This document shows, piece after piece, positions 43,532 through 55,016 of a DNA stretch of 64,000 bases. A model generated the notes under the pieces. It was given only the letters and a program-made list of their open reading frames with translations. It ran no database searches and was not told the DNA's origin. The translations under genes were made by a program, and so were the position numbers. The DNA comes from Streptomyces sp. man185 (GTDB lineage: Bacteria > Actinomycetota > Actinomycetes > Streptomycetales > Streptomycetaceae): contig NTHE01000029.1 of assembly GCA_002551355.1 (NCBI GenBank), positions 35,423 through 99,422 of the forward strand, written 5' to 3'. The stretch's first letter is position 1, and each line of letters begins with the position of its first letter.

Positions 43532-44340
43532 CCACCGACCACACCGACCAGACCGACCGCGTCGAGAACCCCGACCGCACCGACAACGCCGGGGCCGAGT
43601 TCACGGGCCGCACCGCCCTCGTCACCGGCGGCGCCTCCGGCATCGGCCTCGCCCTGGCCCGGCGGCTCGCCGCCGGCGGCGCGGCGGTCGTCGTCGCCGA
43701 CTACGACGAGGAGAACGCGCGCAAGGCCGTGGCCGAGCTGGAGAGCACCGGAGCCAGGGCCGCCGCCGTCGCGATGGACGTCACCGACCCGGCCTCCGTC
43801 GAAGCGGGCGTGCGGTTCGCCGTTGACACCTTCGGCGCCCTCCACCTGGCCGTGAACAACGCCGGTATCGCGGGCCCCAGCAGCCCCACCGGGGCGTACC
43901 CGGTCGAGGACTGGAACCGCGTCGTCGCCACCAACCTCAGCGGCGTCTTCCACTCGATGCGCTACGAACTGCCCGCCATCGTCGCGGCGGGCGGCGGTGC
44001 GATCGTCAACATGTCGTCCATCCTCGGCACCAACGGCTTCGCGGGGTCGCCCGCCTACGTCGCGGCCAAGCACGGCGTCGTCGGCCTCACCAAGACCGCG
44101 GCGCTCGAGTACGCCGCCCAAAACGTCCGGGTCAACGCGGTCGGCCCCGGCTTCATCGACACCCCGCTCCTGCGGAACGCCGACCCGGCGGCCCGCGAGC
44201 ACCTGATCTCCCTGCACCCGGCCGGACGCCTCGGCACCGCCGAGGAGGTCGCCGAACTCGCCGCCTTCCTGCTCTCGGACAAGGCCTCCTTCATCCACGG
44301 CAGCTACCACCTGGTCGACGGCGGCTACTCCGCCCCGTGA
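43528..44340 (+). CDS. SDR-family oxidoreductase
   Basis: A 270-residue short-chain dehydrogenase: cofactor motif VTGGASGIGLALARRLA, NNAGIAG, catalytic Ser (MSSILGTNG) with YVAAKHG (Tyr-xxx-Lys), and PGFIDTPLL. The Asp after the second strand (VVADYD) suggests NAD preference. It is coupled to the TetR gene upstream and 100 bp before a zinc alcohol dehydrogenase. Confidence 0.92.
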   Translation: MTTDHTDQTDRVENPDRTDNAGAEFTGRTALVTGGASGIGLALARRLAAGGAAVVVADYDEENARKAVAELESTGARAAAVAMDVTDPASVEAGVRFAVDTFGALHLAVNNAGIAGPSSPTGAYPVEDWNRVVATNLSGVFHSMRYELPAIVAAGGGAIVNMSSILGTNGFAGSPAYVAAKHGVVGLTKTAALEYAAQNVRVNAVGPGFIDTPLLRNADPAAREHLISLHPAGRLGTAEEVAELAAFLLSDKASFIHGSYHLVDGGYSAP

Positions 44341-44359
44341 CGGAGCCCGAGTGGCGGGC

Positions 44360-44420
44360 GGGGGACACGGGGGCGACAAAGGGAACGGGGGCCCGGGGGA
44401 CACGGGGCGACGAAGAGAAC
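44360..44420. repeat. Imperfect direct repeat between SDR and ADH
   Basis: A 26-27 bp G-rich unit (beginning GGGGGACACGGGG and ending GAAC) occurs at 44360-44386 and 44395-44420 with few changes. It probably arose by slippage; a role in the leader is not evident. Confidence 0.5.
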
Positions 44421-44442
44421 CAGGAAGAAGTGAGGACACCCC

Positions 44443-45483
44443 ATGAAAGCCGTCCAGTACCGAGCCGTCGGCGCCGCCCCCGAGGTGGTCACGATCCCGG
44501 ACCCCGAGCCCGGCCCCGGCCAGGTCCTGCTGAAGGTCACCGCCGCCGGCGTCTGCCATTCCGACATCGCCGTGATGAGCTGGTCCGCCGACGAGATCCC
44601 CTTCCCCCTGCCCCTCACCCTGGGCCACGAGGGCGTCGGCACGGTCGCCGCCCTCGGTGACGGCGTCGGCGGCTTCGCGGTCGGCGACTCCGTCGCGGTG
44701 TACGGGCCCTGGGGCTGCGGCACCTGTGTGAACTGCGCCGAGGGCAAGGAGAACTACTGCCTGCGCGCCAAGGAGCTCGGCATCATGCCGCCCGGACTCG
44801 GCGCCCCCGGCGCGATGGCCGAGTACATGATCGTCGACGAACCCCGTCACCTGGTCCCGATCGGTGACCTCGACCCGGTGAAGACCGTGCCCCTCACCGA
44901 CGCCGGACTGACCCCGTACCACGCCATCGTGCGCTCCCGGGCGAAGCTCGTGCCCGGTTCCACGGCCGTCGTCATCGGCACCGGCGGCCTCGGCCACGTC
45001 GCGATCCAGCTGCTGCGCGCCATGACGGCCGCCCGGGTGATCGCCCTCGACGTCACCGAGGACAAGCTCGCCCTGGCCAGGACCGTCGGCGCGCACGAAA
45101 CCGTCCTCTCCGACGAGCGGGCGGCCGCCCGCGTCAGGGAACTGACCGGCGGACTCGGCGCCCACGTGGTCCTCGACTTCGTCGGAGCTCCGCCCACCGT
45201 GCAGACCGCCGGAGCCGTCGCCCGCGTGGACGGCGACGTCACCATCGTCGGCATCGGCGGCGGCGCGCTCCCGGTCGGCTTCGGGACGCTCCCGAACGGG
45301 GCCAACGTCTGCGCACCCTACTGGGGCTCCCGCAGGGAACTCGCCGAGGTCCTCGACCTGGCCCAAGCCGGTGCGGTGGACGTGCACGTGGAGACGTACT
45401 CCCTCGACGAGGCCCCGCTCGCCTACGAGCGCCTCCACGAGGGCAGGATCAACGGCCGGGCCGTCGTCCTCCCCGGCGGCTGA
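44443..45483 (+). CDS. Zinc-dependent alcohol dehydrogenase
   Basis: A 346-residue MDR enzyme with both zinc sites: catalytic (AAGVCHSDIAV; LGHEGVGTV) and structural (CGTCVNCAEGKENYC), and Rossmann motif GTGGLGHVAIQLL. It likely oxidises an alcohol or reduces an aldehyde with NAD. GTGAGGA lies before ATG 44443. With the TetR-SDR pair it forms a probable three-gene unit. Confidence 0.92.
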   Translation: MKAVQYRAVGAAPEVVTIPDPEPGPGQVLLKVTAAGVCHSDIAVMSWSADEIPFPLPLTLGHEGVGTVAALGDGVGGFAVGDSVAVYGPWGCGTCVNCAEGKENYCLRAKELGIMPPGLGAPGAMAEYMIVDEPRHLVPIGDLDPVKTVPLTDAGLTPYHAIVRSRAKLVPGSTAVVIGTGGLGHVAIQLLRAMTAARVIALDVTEDKLALARTVGAHETVLSDERAAARVRELTGGLGAHVVLDFVGAPPTVQTAGAVARVDGDVTIVGIGGGALPVGFGTLPNGANVCAPYWGSRRELAEVLDLAQAGAVDVHVETYSLDEAPLAYERLHEGRINGRAVVLPGG

Positions 45484-45554
45484 ACCCCTCGTGCTCCCCG
45501 GCGCACGGAAAAATGCCCGGCGCCGGGAGCCCGCCCGAAGTTAGACTGGCCGAC

Positions 45555-45587
45555 ATGGGTTCGTACCGCTTCTCCTTCTTCCGCTGA
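45555..45587 (+). CDS. Ten-residue leader peptide of the ABC-F gene (MGSYRFSFFR)
   Basis: A complete tiny frame, ATG to TGA, encodes MGSYRFSFFR. TAGACT (45542-45547) looks like a -10 box eight bases before the ATG, so the message would be nearly leaderless. It precedes hairpins and then the ABC-F gene 200 bp later, the arrangement of ribosome-mediated attenuation used by antibiotic-resistance ABC-F genes in actinomycetes: a drug-stalled ribosome on the leader would release the block. Confidence 0.6.
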   Translation: MGSYRFSFFR

Positions 45588-45648
45588 TTCCCGGCCAGGA
45601 CGGCCGCAGCGCGCCGCACCGCGCGTCCTACTGAGACGCCCCGGTGAG

Positions 45649-45679
45649 GACGTCACCGTGATGATGTTCCGGTGACGTC
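45649..45679 (+). promoter_or_regulatory. Attenuator hairpin before the ABC-F gene
   Basis: A perfect 10-bp stem (GACGTCACCG and complement) with an 11-nt loop lies 62 bp after the leader peptide. GCGTC (45623-45627) and GACGC (45635-45639) form a second small stem upstream that could belong to an alternative fold. No strong T-run follows, so premature termination would be of the Streptomyces type or Rho-assisted. Confidence 0.5.
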
Positions 45680-45788
45680 GGTGTCACCCGCGCGCCCGCC
45701 GCCGCCCCCTCCGCCGTCCGGCATCCACGCCCCGCCGCCGCGCTCCCGTGCGCACTGCCGCGGGCCGTCACCCAGGGAAGAGGCACCC

Positions 45789-47537
<1,749 letters not shown>

Positions 47538-48049
47538 GCGCGCAGCCGGTCGACGAACACCCGCTGACCGACGATCAGCCGCTCGGCGGCCTGCTCCGGC
47601 GTGCACCAGGCGAACCGCTCCATCTCCGGGAACTCCTGCTGCACGCCGGACCCGCGCGGCCACTCCATCGTGAACGTCCCGGGCACGACGGACGCCACGT
47701 CCAGCTCCGCCTCCAGGGCCCACACGGTCACCGTCTTGCCGCTGCGCTGCCGGGACTCGCCGAGCGCGATCCACTCACCCGGCGGCACCGGAAGGCCGAG
47801 CTCCTCCGTGAACTCCCGGCGGGCCGCCGCCTCCGCGCTCTCCTCCGACGCGTACTCGCCCTTCGGCACCGACCAGGCGGCCGCCTCCCGCCCCGCCCAG
47901 AACGGCCCGCCCATGTGCCCGATCAGCACCACGACATCCCGCTCGCCCGCGTCCTCGACGACCCGGAAGAGAAGAAGCCCCGCACTGCGCCTGCCTGTCG
48001 ACATGTCGTCAAGTCTGCTGCGGCGGAGTGCGGGGCGCCACGCGAGGCG

Positions 48050-48460
48050 CTACGTCTTGCGGTAGCCGTACGCCTCCGAGGCCGCCGCTTCCACCGCCGC
48101 GAGGTCGCCGCCCGCCGAAGCGGTCACCACGGCGGCCACCGCGCCCTCCACGAACGGCGCGTCCACGAGCCGCGTGTCCTCGGGCAGCTCGTCGCCCTCG
48201 GCGAGCATGGCCTTCACCGTCAGGACCGCACTCCCCAGATCCACCAGGACCGCGACGCCCGCACCCCGGTCCACCGAGGCGGCGGCTCGCCCGATCAGCT
48301 CGGCGCTCGTCCCGAGCCCGCCGTTCGGCAGTCCGCCGGCCGGGGCGACCGGCGCGGTCACCCCTCCGGCGGCGAGCCCCCGGGCCAGCTCGGCGACCGA
48401 TTCGGCCACCGGGCCGCTGTGGGAGACCAGCACGATGCCCACCTGCCGCTCGTCGCTCAC
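48050..48460 (-). CDS. dhaM: PTS-dependent dihydroxyacetone kinase phosphoryl donor subunit DhaM
   Basis: A 136-residue EIIA-mannose-like domain with the phosphorylated His14 in VLVSHSGPVAE. It passes phosphate from HPr to DhaL-bound ADP. Only the EIIA domain is present, so HPr and Enzyme I from elsewhere are needed, unlike the fused E. coli protein. Its start overlaps the DhaL stop (ATGA). Confidence 0.93.
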   Translation of the reverse strand: MSDERQVGIVLVSHSGPVAESVAELARGLAAGGVTAPVAPAGGLPNGGLGTSAELIGRAAASVDRGAGVAVLVDLGSAVLTVKAMLAEGDELPEDTRLVDAPFVEGAVAAVVTASAGGDLAAVEAAASEAYGYRKT

Positions 48461-49068
48461 GCGTCCGCTCCGTCCGTCGCCGTCGCCGCCAGGGCCTCGA
48501 CCAGCAGCGCCGCCGAGGTCGCGCCCGGGTCCTGATGTCCGATGCTGCGCTCGCCGAGATAGCTGGCCCGGCCCTTGCGCGCCTGCAACGGCACCGTCGC
48601 CTCGGCGCCCGCACGGGCCGCGTTCGCGGCGCCGTCGAACGAGGTGGCGAGGGCCTCCGCCGCGGGCAGCAGAGCGTCGAGCATCGTCTTGTCCCCGGCC
48701 TGGGCGCCGCCCAGCTGCCCCACCGCGGCGACCCCCGCCGCGAACGCCTGCGCGAGCTGTTCCCGTGTCACCTCGGCATCGTCCCCGAGCGCCTTGCCCG
48801 TACGGCGCAGCAGCGTCCCGTACAGCGGGCCCGATGCCCCGCCGACGGTGGAGATGAGCTGCCGTCCCGCGAGGGTGAGCACCGCACCGGGGGTGGCGGG
48901 GGCGTCCTTCTCCAGCACCTCGGTCACCGCCGCGAAGCCGCGCTGGAGGTTGCTGCCGTGATCGGCGTCCCCGATCGCCGAGTCCAGCTCGGTCAGATGG
49001 TTCGCCTCACGCTCCACGGACGCCGCGACGGCGGTCATCCAGCGGCGGAAGAAGTCGGTGTCGAGCAC
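48457..49068 (-). CDS. dhaL: Dihydroxyacetone kinase subunit DhaL
   Basis: A 203-residue all-helical ADP-binding subunit. The Mg-binding loop is DSAIGDADHGSN and the nucleotide site includes GGASGPLYGTLL and the GDKTMLDALLPA segment. GTG 49068 follows AGGAG (spacing 6). It lies 111 bp downstream of dhaK and is coupled to dhaM. Confidence 0.94.
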   Translation of the reverse strand: MLDTDFFRRWMTAVAASVEREANHLTELDSAIGDADHGSNLQRGFAAVTEVLEKDAPATPGAVLTLAGRQLISTVGGASGPLYGTLLRRTGKALGDDAEVTREQLAQAFAAGVAAVGQLGGAQAGDKTMLDALLPAAEALATSFDGAANAARAGAEATVPLQARKGRASYLGERSIGHQDPGATSAALLVEALAATATDGADA

Positions 49069-49179
49069 ATGATCTCCTGTTCCTCGGTCCCGCCCCCCGA
49101 ACGGATCGTCCTGGCGGCACGGGCTGTACGCGGCCTCGCGCCGGGCCGCGTACCCGGTCACGTACCCCGTCGGCAGCTC

Positions 49180-50172
49180 TCAGCAGCCCCAGCGGAGCGC
49201 GGAGGTCCGCACGGGTGCGTCCCACAGCCTCAGCAGCTCCTCGTCGACCTGGCACAGCGTCACCGAGCAGCCTGCCATGTCGAGGGACGTCACGTAGTTC
49301 CCCACGAGCGTACGAGCCACCGGGACGCCCCGCTCGGACAGGACCCGGTGGACCTCGGCATTGAACCCGTACAGCTCCAGCAGCGGTGTCGCCCCCATGC
49401 CGTTGACCAGCGCCAGCACCGGGCCGGTGGGGCGCAGGTCCTCCAGGATCGCGTTCACGGCGAAGTCGGCGATCTCCCCGGACGTCATCATCGGCCGTCG
49501 CTCACGTCCCGGCTCCCCATGGATGCCGATGCCCAACTCCAGCTCTCCGGAAGGCAGATCGAAGGTGGGACTGCCCTTGGCCGGAGTGGTGACGGCGCCG
49601 AGCGCCACCCCGAAGCTGCGCGATGCCCCGTTCACCTGCCGCGCGACGGCGGTCACCCGCTCCAGCGGCGCCCCCTCGTCCGCCAGAGCTCCGGCGATCT
49701 TCTCGACGAACAGCGTCGCTCCCGTCCCACGCCGCCCGGCGGTGAACGTGCTGTCGCTCACGGCCACGTCGTCGTCCACCACCACCTGTGCGACCTGGAC
49801 CCCCTCGTCCTCGGCGAGCTCGGCGGCCATCTCGAAGTTGAGCACGTCACCGGTGTAGTTCTTGACGACGAACAGGACGCCCGCCCCACTGTCGACGGCC
49901 GCCGCAGCCCGCACCATCTGGTCCGGCACGGGGGAGGTGAACACCTCCCCGGGACAGGCGGCCGACAGCATCCCGGGCCCGACGAACCCGGCGTGCAGCG
50001 GCTCGTGTCCGGAACCGCCCCCGGAGACGAGGCCCACCTTTCCCGCCACGGGCGCGTCCCGCCGGGCGACGACCCGGTTCTCCACATCGACGGTCAGCTC
50101 GGGATGCGCGGCCGCGATGCCCCGCAGGGCGTCGGCGACCACGGTGTCGGGAACATTGATGAGCATTTTCAC
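49180..50172 (-). CDS. dhaK: Dihydroxyacetone kinase subunit DhaK
   Basis: A 330-residue subunit. His56 (GGGSGHEPLHAGF) and His218 (GIGIHGEPG), the latter forming the covalent hemiaminal with dihydroxyacetone, have the same numbers as in E. coli when translation starts at GTG 50172 (MKMLINVPD). AGGAG lies six bases upstream. With DhaL and DhaM it makes dihydroxyacetone phosphate, probably from glycerol or sugar breakdown. No DhaR-type regulator is adjacent. Confidence 0.95.
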   Translation of the reverse strand: MKMLINVPDTVVADALRGIAAAHPELTVDVENRVVARRDAPVAGKVGLVSGGGSGHEPLHAGFVGPGMLSAACPGEVFTSPVPDQMVRAAAAVDSGAGVLFVVKNYTGDVLNFEMAAELAEDEGVQVAQVVVDDDVAVSDSTFTAGRRGTGATLFVEKIAGALADEGAPLERVTAVARQVNGASRSFGVALGAVTTPAKGSPTFDLPSGELELGIGIHGEPGRERRPMMTSGEIADFAVNAILEDLRPTGPVLALVNGMGATPLLELYGFNAEVHRVLSERGVPVARTLVGNYVTSLDMAGCSVTLCQVDEELLRLWDAPVRTSALRWGC

Positions 50173-50498
50173 GGCTGTCTCCTGGCGATCGTGGCAGAGG
50201 GCTTCGTGACCTGCGTCTACCGGGTGGGATGAGCTGCGGCGAGTTGACGATCCCGGTGGTCGAATGCGTACCGTGACAGTACTGACGCCGCGTACCTGCT
50301 GACTTCGCTGACCGAACGTCACCAACTCTAGAACGCATCTTTCGGCCACTCGTGGAAGCCTGTCCGCTGTCTGTCGCCTCTGGCGTGGTGATCCGGCGAA
50401 ACCCGATCGACACAGGGCGTCAGAAAGCGGTGTCATGTGAGGCGGTCGTGTCCGGCACCCCGCCGACGACAGGCCGCCCAACGCAGGAGGCGCAGCCC
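50173..50498. other. 326-bp divergent promoter region of dhaK and the APH-like gene
   Basis: No gene seen. On the plus strand TTGACG (50244-50249) and TACCGT (50269-50274) could form a promoter with a rather long 19-bp spacer. Words such as AGTACT and GTACCGTGACAGTAC give mild symmetry around 50266-50285. Nothing firmer can be said. Confidence 0.4.
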
Positions 50499-51422
50499 TT
50501 GTCGACCGAGACCCCCGAGGCGCAGCACACCGTCGAGCAGGCCGGTGAGGCTCGGCCGCACATCGACGGGGCCCTCGTCAGACGGCTGGTCGACGCGCAG
50601 TTCCCGCAGTGGGCCGGGCTGCCCCTGACGCTGCTGGACCCGGCCGGCTCCGACCACGTGATCCACCGCCTGGGTGAGGAGCTGTCCGTCCGGCTGCCCC
50701 GCCATCCCGGCGCCGTCGGACAGGCGAGGAAGGAGTCCGAGTGGCTTCCCCGGCTGGCCCCTCACCTGTCGCTGGCCGTGCCCGTGCCGGTCGAGGTGGG
50801 GGAACCCGCCTTCGGCTATCCGTGGCCCTGGGCGGTGAACCGCTGGCTGGAGGGCGAGGTGGCGACCGTCGAGACGCTCGGCGACTCCATGGAGGCCGCC
50901 CACCGGCTCGCCGCGTTCCTCACCGAACTGCAGCGCTTCGCCCCCGAGGCCGCCGCGGGCGCCCCTGACGAGCCGGCCGGCGGGCTGTCGCTCGCCGAGC
51001 GTGACGCCGCCACCCGTGCCGCCATCGCCGAGACGGCCGGAGTGGTCGACGCCGCGGCGATGACCGGGCTGTGGGAGGCCGCCCTCGACGCCCGGGGCTG
51101 GCACCGCCCGCCGGTCTGGTTCCACGGCGACTTCCACACCGGCAACCTGCTGGTCACCGGCGGCCGTCTCAGCGCCGTCATCGACTTCGGCGGCCTCGGC
51201 GTCGGCGACCCCGCCCGCGACCTGATGATCGCCTTCACCCTGCTGTCGCCCGAGACCCGCGCCGCCTTCCGCACGGCCCTGAACGTGGACGACGCGACCT
51301 GGCTGCGCGGACGCGGCTGGGCACTGGCGACCGGCCTCAACGCGTACACCTCCTACGCCGCGGTGAACCAGCGGATCGCCGCACAGACGATGCGGCAGAT
51401 CCTGTCGGCGCTGGAGGGATAG
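50499..51422 (+). CDS. Aminoglycoside phosphotransferase-family kinase
   Basis: A 307-residue APH-fold protein: N-lobe with LGEELSVRLPRHPGAVGQAR, catalytic loop WFHGDFHTGNLLV (Asp base) and metal motif VIDFGGLGVGDPARDL. Such enzymes phosphorylate drugs or small metabolites; the macrolide/hygromycin-type layout is possible but specificity cannot be read. TTG 50499 is chosen because GCAGGAGG lies nine bases upstream; longer in-frame starts lack one. Confidence 0.85.
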   Translation: MSTETPEAQHTVEQAGEARPHIDGALVRRLVDAQFPQWAGLPLTLLDPAGSDHVIHRLGEELSVRLPRHPGAVGQARKESEWLPRLAPHLSLAVPVPVEVGEPAFGYPWPWAVNRWLEGEVATVETLGDSMEAAHRLAAFLTELQRFAPEAAAGAPDEPAGGLSLAERDAATRAAIAETAGVVDAAAMTGLWEAALDARGWHRPPVWFHGDFHTGNLLVTGGRLSAVIDFGGLGVGDPARDLMIAFTLLSPETRAAFRTALNVDDATWLRGRGWALATGLNAYTSYAAVNQRIAAQTMRQILSALEG

Positions 51423-51494
51423 GGCGACTTCTGAGCTTCTTGGGGCAGGCGAAGGGGCGTCGCGCGCCGGACATTCATGATCGAGGGGACGGCG

Positions 51495-52628
51495 TCACGA
51501 GAGGCTTCCTCCCTCTCGTCCTCGGGTCGGGGAGACGCCCGCGTCTCCCTCGTCGGGGGCGAGGTCGTCGAGCAGGGCGTGGCAGTCGGCCACCAGACTG
51601 CCGAGCGTGGCCCCGACATCGGGGGCCTGCCCGTGCAGTTGTCCCTTCATGACGACAAGGGCCCGGTGGCCATCGGCCAGGGCTGCATTCCGCCGATCGT
51701 GCTGCTCCTCGTCCGCCCCATGCGCCATGACGGCCTCGGCGGCCGTGCAGACCTCTGCCGCGGCCGACAGGAGCAGACCGAGTTCCTCCAGGGCGCGGCG
51801 GGGCGGCCTGGGCAGGCCCCTCTGCTCGGACGCGGTCTCCCACAGCGTCAGGGTCAGGGCGAACAGACGGTTCGACACCCGGGCCCAGACGACGTCCCAC
51901 GCGGTCGACGGCGCCGGCGTTGTGCGCCGCAGACGGCGGCCCGGGTTGAGCCGGAAGCTCTCGGAGTCCCATCGCCGCCCCACGTAGAGCTCCGTCATCG
52001 AGCGCAGCAGGTCCTGGGCGCTCCGGTTCCAGTCCTCCGCCCGCTGAGCGTCGTAGTCCTCCAAACCGTCGCCGATGTCCCGCAGCAGCCGGGCGCAGTC
52101 GCGTGGCAGAGCGGACGCCAGCCGGCCGGCGTGGAGGGAATGGACCGGCGGCAGAACCACCGCGTTCACCGCGATGCCCACGGCGGCTCCCACCAGGGTC
52201 TCCAGCAGCCGGTGCCCGATGGCCGGCAACGAGTGCGAGCCGTACGCCAGCACGAACAGGGCGGTGGTCGGCGCGTACAGGCCCTGACCGCCGACCGGAG
52301 CCAGGTTGCCGAGCAACGCGGTGAGGGGGAGGGCGATGACCACGGCGGTCATCGTGTTCCCCGTGATGGCGGCGGCGCCGGCGGCGAGCAGTGTCCCGGC
52401 CGTGATCATCAGGATGAGCTGGGTCGCGGTGCGCATCGACCGATAGACGGTTCCCTGCACCAGCGCCACGGCCGCCCAGGGGGCCATCAGCGCCATGGGC
52501 GCTTCCAACCACCATCCGGTCAGGGCCCAGGCGGTGATGGCCGCGGCGGCCGCCTTCAACGACTGCACCACCTGGTACCGGTCGGGGCGGCGGAAGCGCG
52601 GTGCCAGGCGGGTGAGTGCCGCCCTCAT
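51495..52628 (-). CDS. FUSC-family membrane protein
   Basis: A 377-residue protein with about six N-terminal helices (residues 20-165, ALMAPWAAVALVQGTVYRSM; LLETLVGAAVGIAVNAVVL) and a cytoplasmic helical domain (180-360). FUSC proteins are linked to efflux of aromatic acids and similar compounds; the transport role is inferred. ATG 52628 is used; an in-frame start at 52781 adds 51 Arg/Gly-rich residues that look non-coding. Confidence 0.85.
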   Translation of the reverse strand: MRAALTRLAPRFRRPDRYQVVQSLKAAAAAITAWALTGWWLEAPMALMAPWAAVALVQGTVYRSMRTATQLILMITAGTLLAAGAAAITGNTMTAVVIALPLTALLGNLAPVGGQGLYAPTTALFVLAYGSHSLPAIGHRLLETLVGAAVGIAVNAVVLPPVHSLHAGRLASALPRDCARLLRDIGDGLEDYDAQRAEDWNRSAQDLLRSMTELYVGRRWDSESFRLNPGRRLRRTTPAPSTAWDVVWARVSNRLFALTLTLWETASEQRGLPRPPRRALEELGLLLSAAAEVCTAAEAVMAHGADEEQHDRRNAALADGHRALVVMKGQLHGQAPDVGATLGSLVADCHALLDDLAPDEGDAGVSPTRGREGGSLS

Positions 52629-52941
52629 GACCTGCGGGCGGGCAGTGAGGGACCCGGCACGGCCGTCCGCCCTCCGCCGCCCGGTCGGCGAGGTCGCCGG
52701 GGTGGGACGGTCACGCTGCCCCTTCCGCAGATCATCCAAAGCCTTTCCTCGGTTGCCGCCCGGGGCTCCCACCGGCGGCACTCATGTCCGAACGCCCGCA
52801 CGGCGGACGACGTCCGGTGGAAGACGTCGCCCACACGGTCGCCGGGGCGCCGCCGACGGGACGGGCGAGCGTTACGCGCTGAGACCAAGGGGTACCCCTG
52901 TGCGGACCGAACAACCACGACGCACACGGAACGAGGATCAC

Positions 52942-53922
52942 ATGCAGGTGGGATACAAGCTCGCGGCGGAGGCGTTCGGTCCGGCGGAGCTGGTCAGGCA
53001 GGCGGTGCTCGCCGAGGAGGCGGGATTCGATTTCGTGGAGATCAGCGACCACTACCACCCCTGGCTCGACAACCAGGGGCATTCACCGTTCGCCTGGACG
53101 GTGCTGGGAAGCATCGCGGCCCGGACCTCGCGGATCGGCCTTGCGACCGGAGTGACGTGCCCCACCGTGCGCTACCACCCCGCCGTCATCGCCCAGGCGG
53201 CCGCGACCCTCGCCCTCCTCTCGGAAGGCCGCTTCGTCCTCGGCGTCGGCTCGGGGGAGCGGCTCAACGAACACGTCGTCGGCCCCGGCTTCCCCGACGC
53301 GGTCCGCCCCCGGCACGAAATGCTCACCGAAGCGCTGGAAATCATCCGGCTGCTGTGGAGCGGGGGCTATCAGTCCTATGAAGGGAAGCATCTGCGGCTG
53401 CAGGACGCCCGGGTCTTCGACCTCCCCGACGTACTGCCGCTGATCGCGGTGGCCGCCAGCGGACCGGAGTCGACCCGGATCGCCGCCGAACTGGGCGACG
53501 GCCTGTTCGCCACGGAGGACAAGCCGAGCATCGTCCGGCACTACCGTGACGCCGGTGGCACCGGCCCGTGCTACGGGGAGGTCCCGATGGCCTGGGCGCC
53601 CGACGCGCACACCGCCGCGCGCGCCGCTCTCGATACTTCCCGATGGGCGCTGACCGGGTGGAAAGTGATGAGCGAGCTGCCCAATCCGGTCAACTTCGAT
53701 GCCGCGACCACCACCGTGCGCGAGGAGGACATTCTGGAGAAGTTCGCCTGCGGAACGGACCCCGGACGGTACGTCGAGGTGGCCCAGCAGTTCGTCGACG
53801 CGGGCTTCGACAGGCTGGTCATGCAGAACGCCGGCCCCGATCCCGACGGCTTCATCGACTTCTACCGGCGTGCACTCGACGGGCGCATCCGGCAGCTAGA
53901 GCCGAACGGTCCGCGAGCCTGA
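52942..53922 (+). CDS. LLM-class F420-dependent oxidoreductase
   Basis: A 326-residue luciferase-like TIM barrel of the F420-dependent glucose-6-phosphate dehydrogenase type: VEISDHYHPW, GLATGVTCPTVRYHPAVIAQ, LGVGSGERLNEHV. These segments bind the deazaflavin. The substrate cannot be decided. ACGAGGA precedes ATG 52942. It faces the convergent SDR gene 62 bp away. Confidence 0.88.
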   Translation: MQVGYKLAAEAFGPAELVRQAVLAEEAGFDFVEISDHYHPWLDNQGHSPFAWTVLGSIAARTSRIGLATGVTCPTVRYHPAVIAQAAATLALLSEGRFVLGVGSGERLNEHVVGPGFPDAVRPRHEMLTEALEIIRLLWSGGYQSYEGKHLRLQDARVFDLPDVLPLIAVAASGPESTRIAAELGDGLFATEDKPSIVRHYRDAGGTGPCYGEVPMAWAPDAHTAARAALDTSRWALTGWKVMSELPNPVNFDAATTTVREEDILEKFACGTDPGRYVEVAQQFVDAGFDRLVMQNAGPDPDGFIDFYRRALDGRIRQLEPNGPRA

Positions 53923-53984
53923 GAGCACGGTGTCGGCTCCGCGACAGAGGTCGTACCCGGTGCCGGAACACGCCTGGTGCGAGG

Positions 53985-54923
53985 CTACGGGCGGGGTGGG
54001 GGAGTGGGGCGGGAGGCCCGGTAGGAGGTCCAGTCTGCTCGGCCTCCGGCGCCCAGAACCTCGCCGGGGGAGGACATGTCCTCGCTCGGACGGGCCCGTA
54101 GTTCGCGGCGGGTGGCCCGGGCGACGAGGACGGGGAACAGCGGGCGCAGAGGCTGGCACCAGCGGAGCCATGGCGGGGCGTAGATGTGTGGGGTCCGGCG
54201 GACGATGCCCCGGGTGAGCCATTGGGCGACCTGGGCGGGCGAGTGGACGCGGCGGGCGGGGCGGGGCTGATTGCGGCGCAGGGCCTCGAGGACGGGGTGG
54301 TCGTCGATGCCGGTGAGCATGTCGGTGCCGGTCCAGTGCAGGTAGGCGATGCCGACCTGGACGCCGTCCGGTTCGACCTCGCCGCGCAGTGCGAGCGCGA
54401 ACGACTCCGCTCCCGCCTTGGAGGCGCAGTAGGCGCTCATCATGGGTGCGGCGCCGAACGCGGCGGTCGAAGCGATCTGGAGGAAGTACCCGCGGGTGGC
54501 GGTGAGCTGGGGCAGGAAGGCGCGGGCCGTGTTGGCGGAGCCGATGAGGTTCACGTCGATGACGCGCTGCCAGAGTTCGGCGGAGGTGTGGTCGAACGGG
54601 CCGCTCACCGCGATACCGGCGTTGGCCACGACCACGTCGGCGGGCCCGAACTCGGCCGCCACGCGGCGTGCGGCGTGCGCGAGCGCTGCGCGGTCGGTGA
54701 CATCGCACTCGACACAGATGCTCGGACCGCGGAGGGACTCGGCCGTACTCAGCAGGGTTGCCCTTTCCCGCCCGAGCAGGGCGACACGCATCCCGGCCTG
54801 GGAGAGGCTGCGGGCCAGCGCTTCGCCGACGCCGCGAGCCGCGCCGGTGACGACCGCGGTCCGCCCGTGCAGAGGACGGGCGGGAGCACGGCGGGTCCGG
54901 CGCCCGCCCGGGCTGTCGTGCAT
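53985..54923 (-). CDS. SDR-family oxidoreductase with C-terminal extension
   Basis: A 312-residue SDR: TGAARGVGEALARSL, NAGIAV, YCASKAG. The position before the Tyr has IASTAAFGA with the catalytic Ser. A basic C-terminal stretch (residues 230-300, WLRWCQPLRPLFPVLVARAT) resembles the membrane-associated tail of DltE-like or acyl-reductase SDRs. ATG 54923 has GAGGAG upstream; 54992 would add an Arg/Pro-rich leader. Confidence 0.87.
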   Translation of the reverse strand: MHDSPGGRRTRRAPARPLHGRTAVVTGAARGVGEALARSLSQAGMRVALLGRERATLLSTAESLRGPSICVECDVTDRAALAHAARRVAAEFGPADVVVANAGIAVSGPFDHTSAELWQRVIDVNLIGSANTARAFLPQLTATRGYFLQIASTAAFGAAPMMSAYCASKAGAESFALALRGEVEPDGVQVGIAYLHWTGTDMLTGIDDHPVLEALRRNQPRPARRVHSPAQVAQWLTRGIVRRTPHIYAPPWLRWCQPLRPLFPVLVARATRRELRARPSEDMSSPGEVLGAGGRADWTSYRASRPTPPPRP

Positions 54924-55016
54924 GGTTTCTCCTCGCTCGCTGACCGCAGGTCCTGGACGGGCCGGCGTTCGGGGCCGTGCACGGCAACCCACTGCCTTCG
55001 ACCGGAAACGACCCCC

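Noticed and set aside
43219..45438. 739-residue minus-strand frame over tetR-SDR-ADH
   Set aside because: The plus strand holds three well-supported genes; the composition is that of an antisense shadow.
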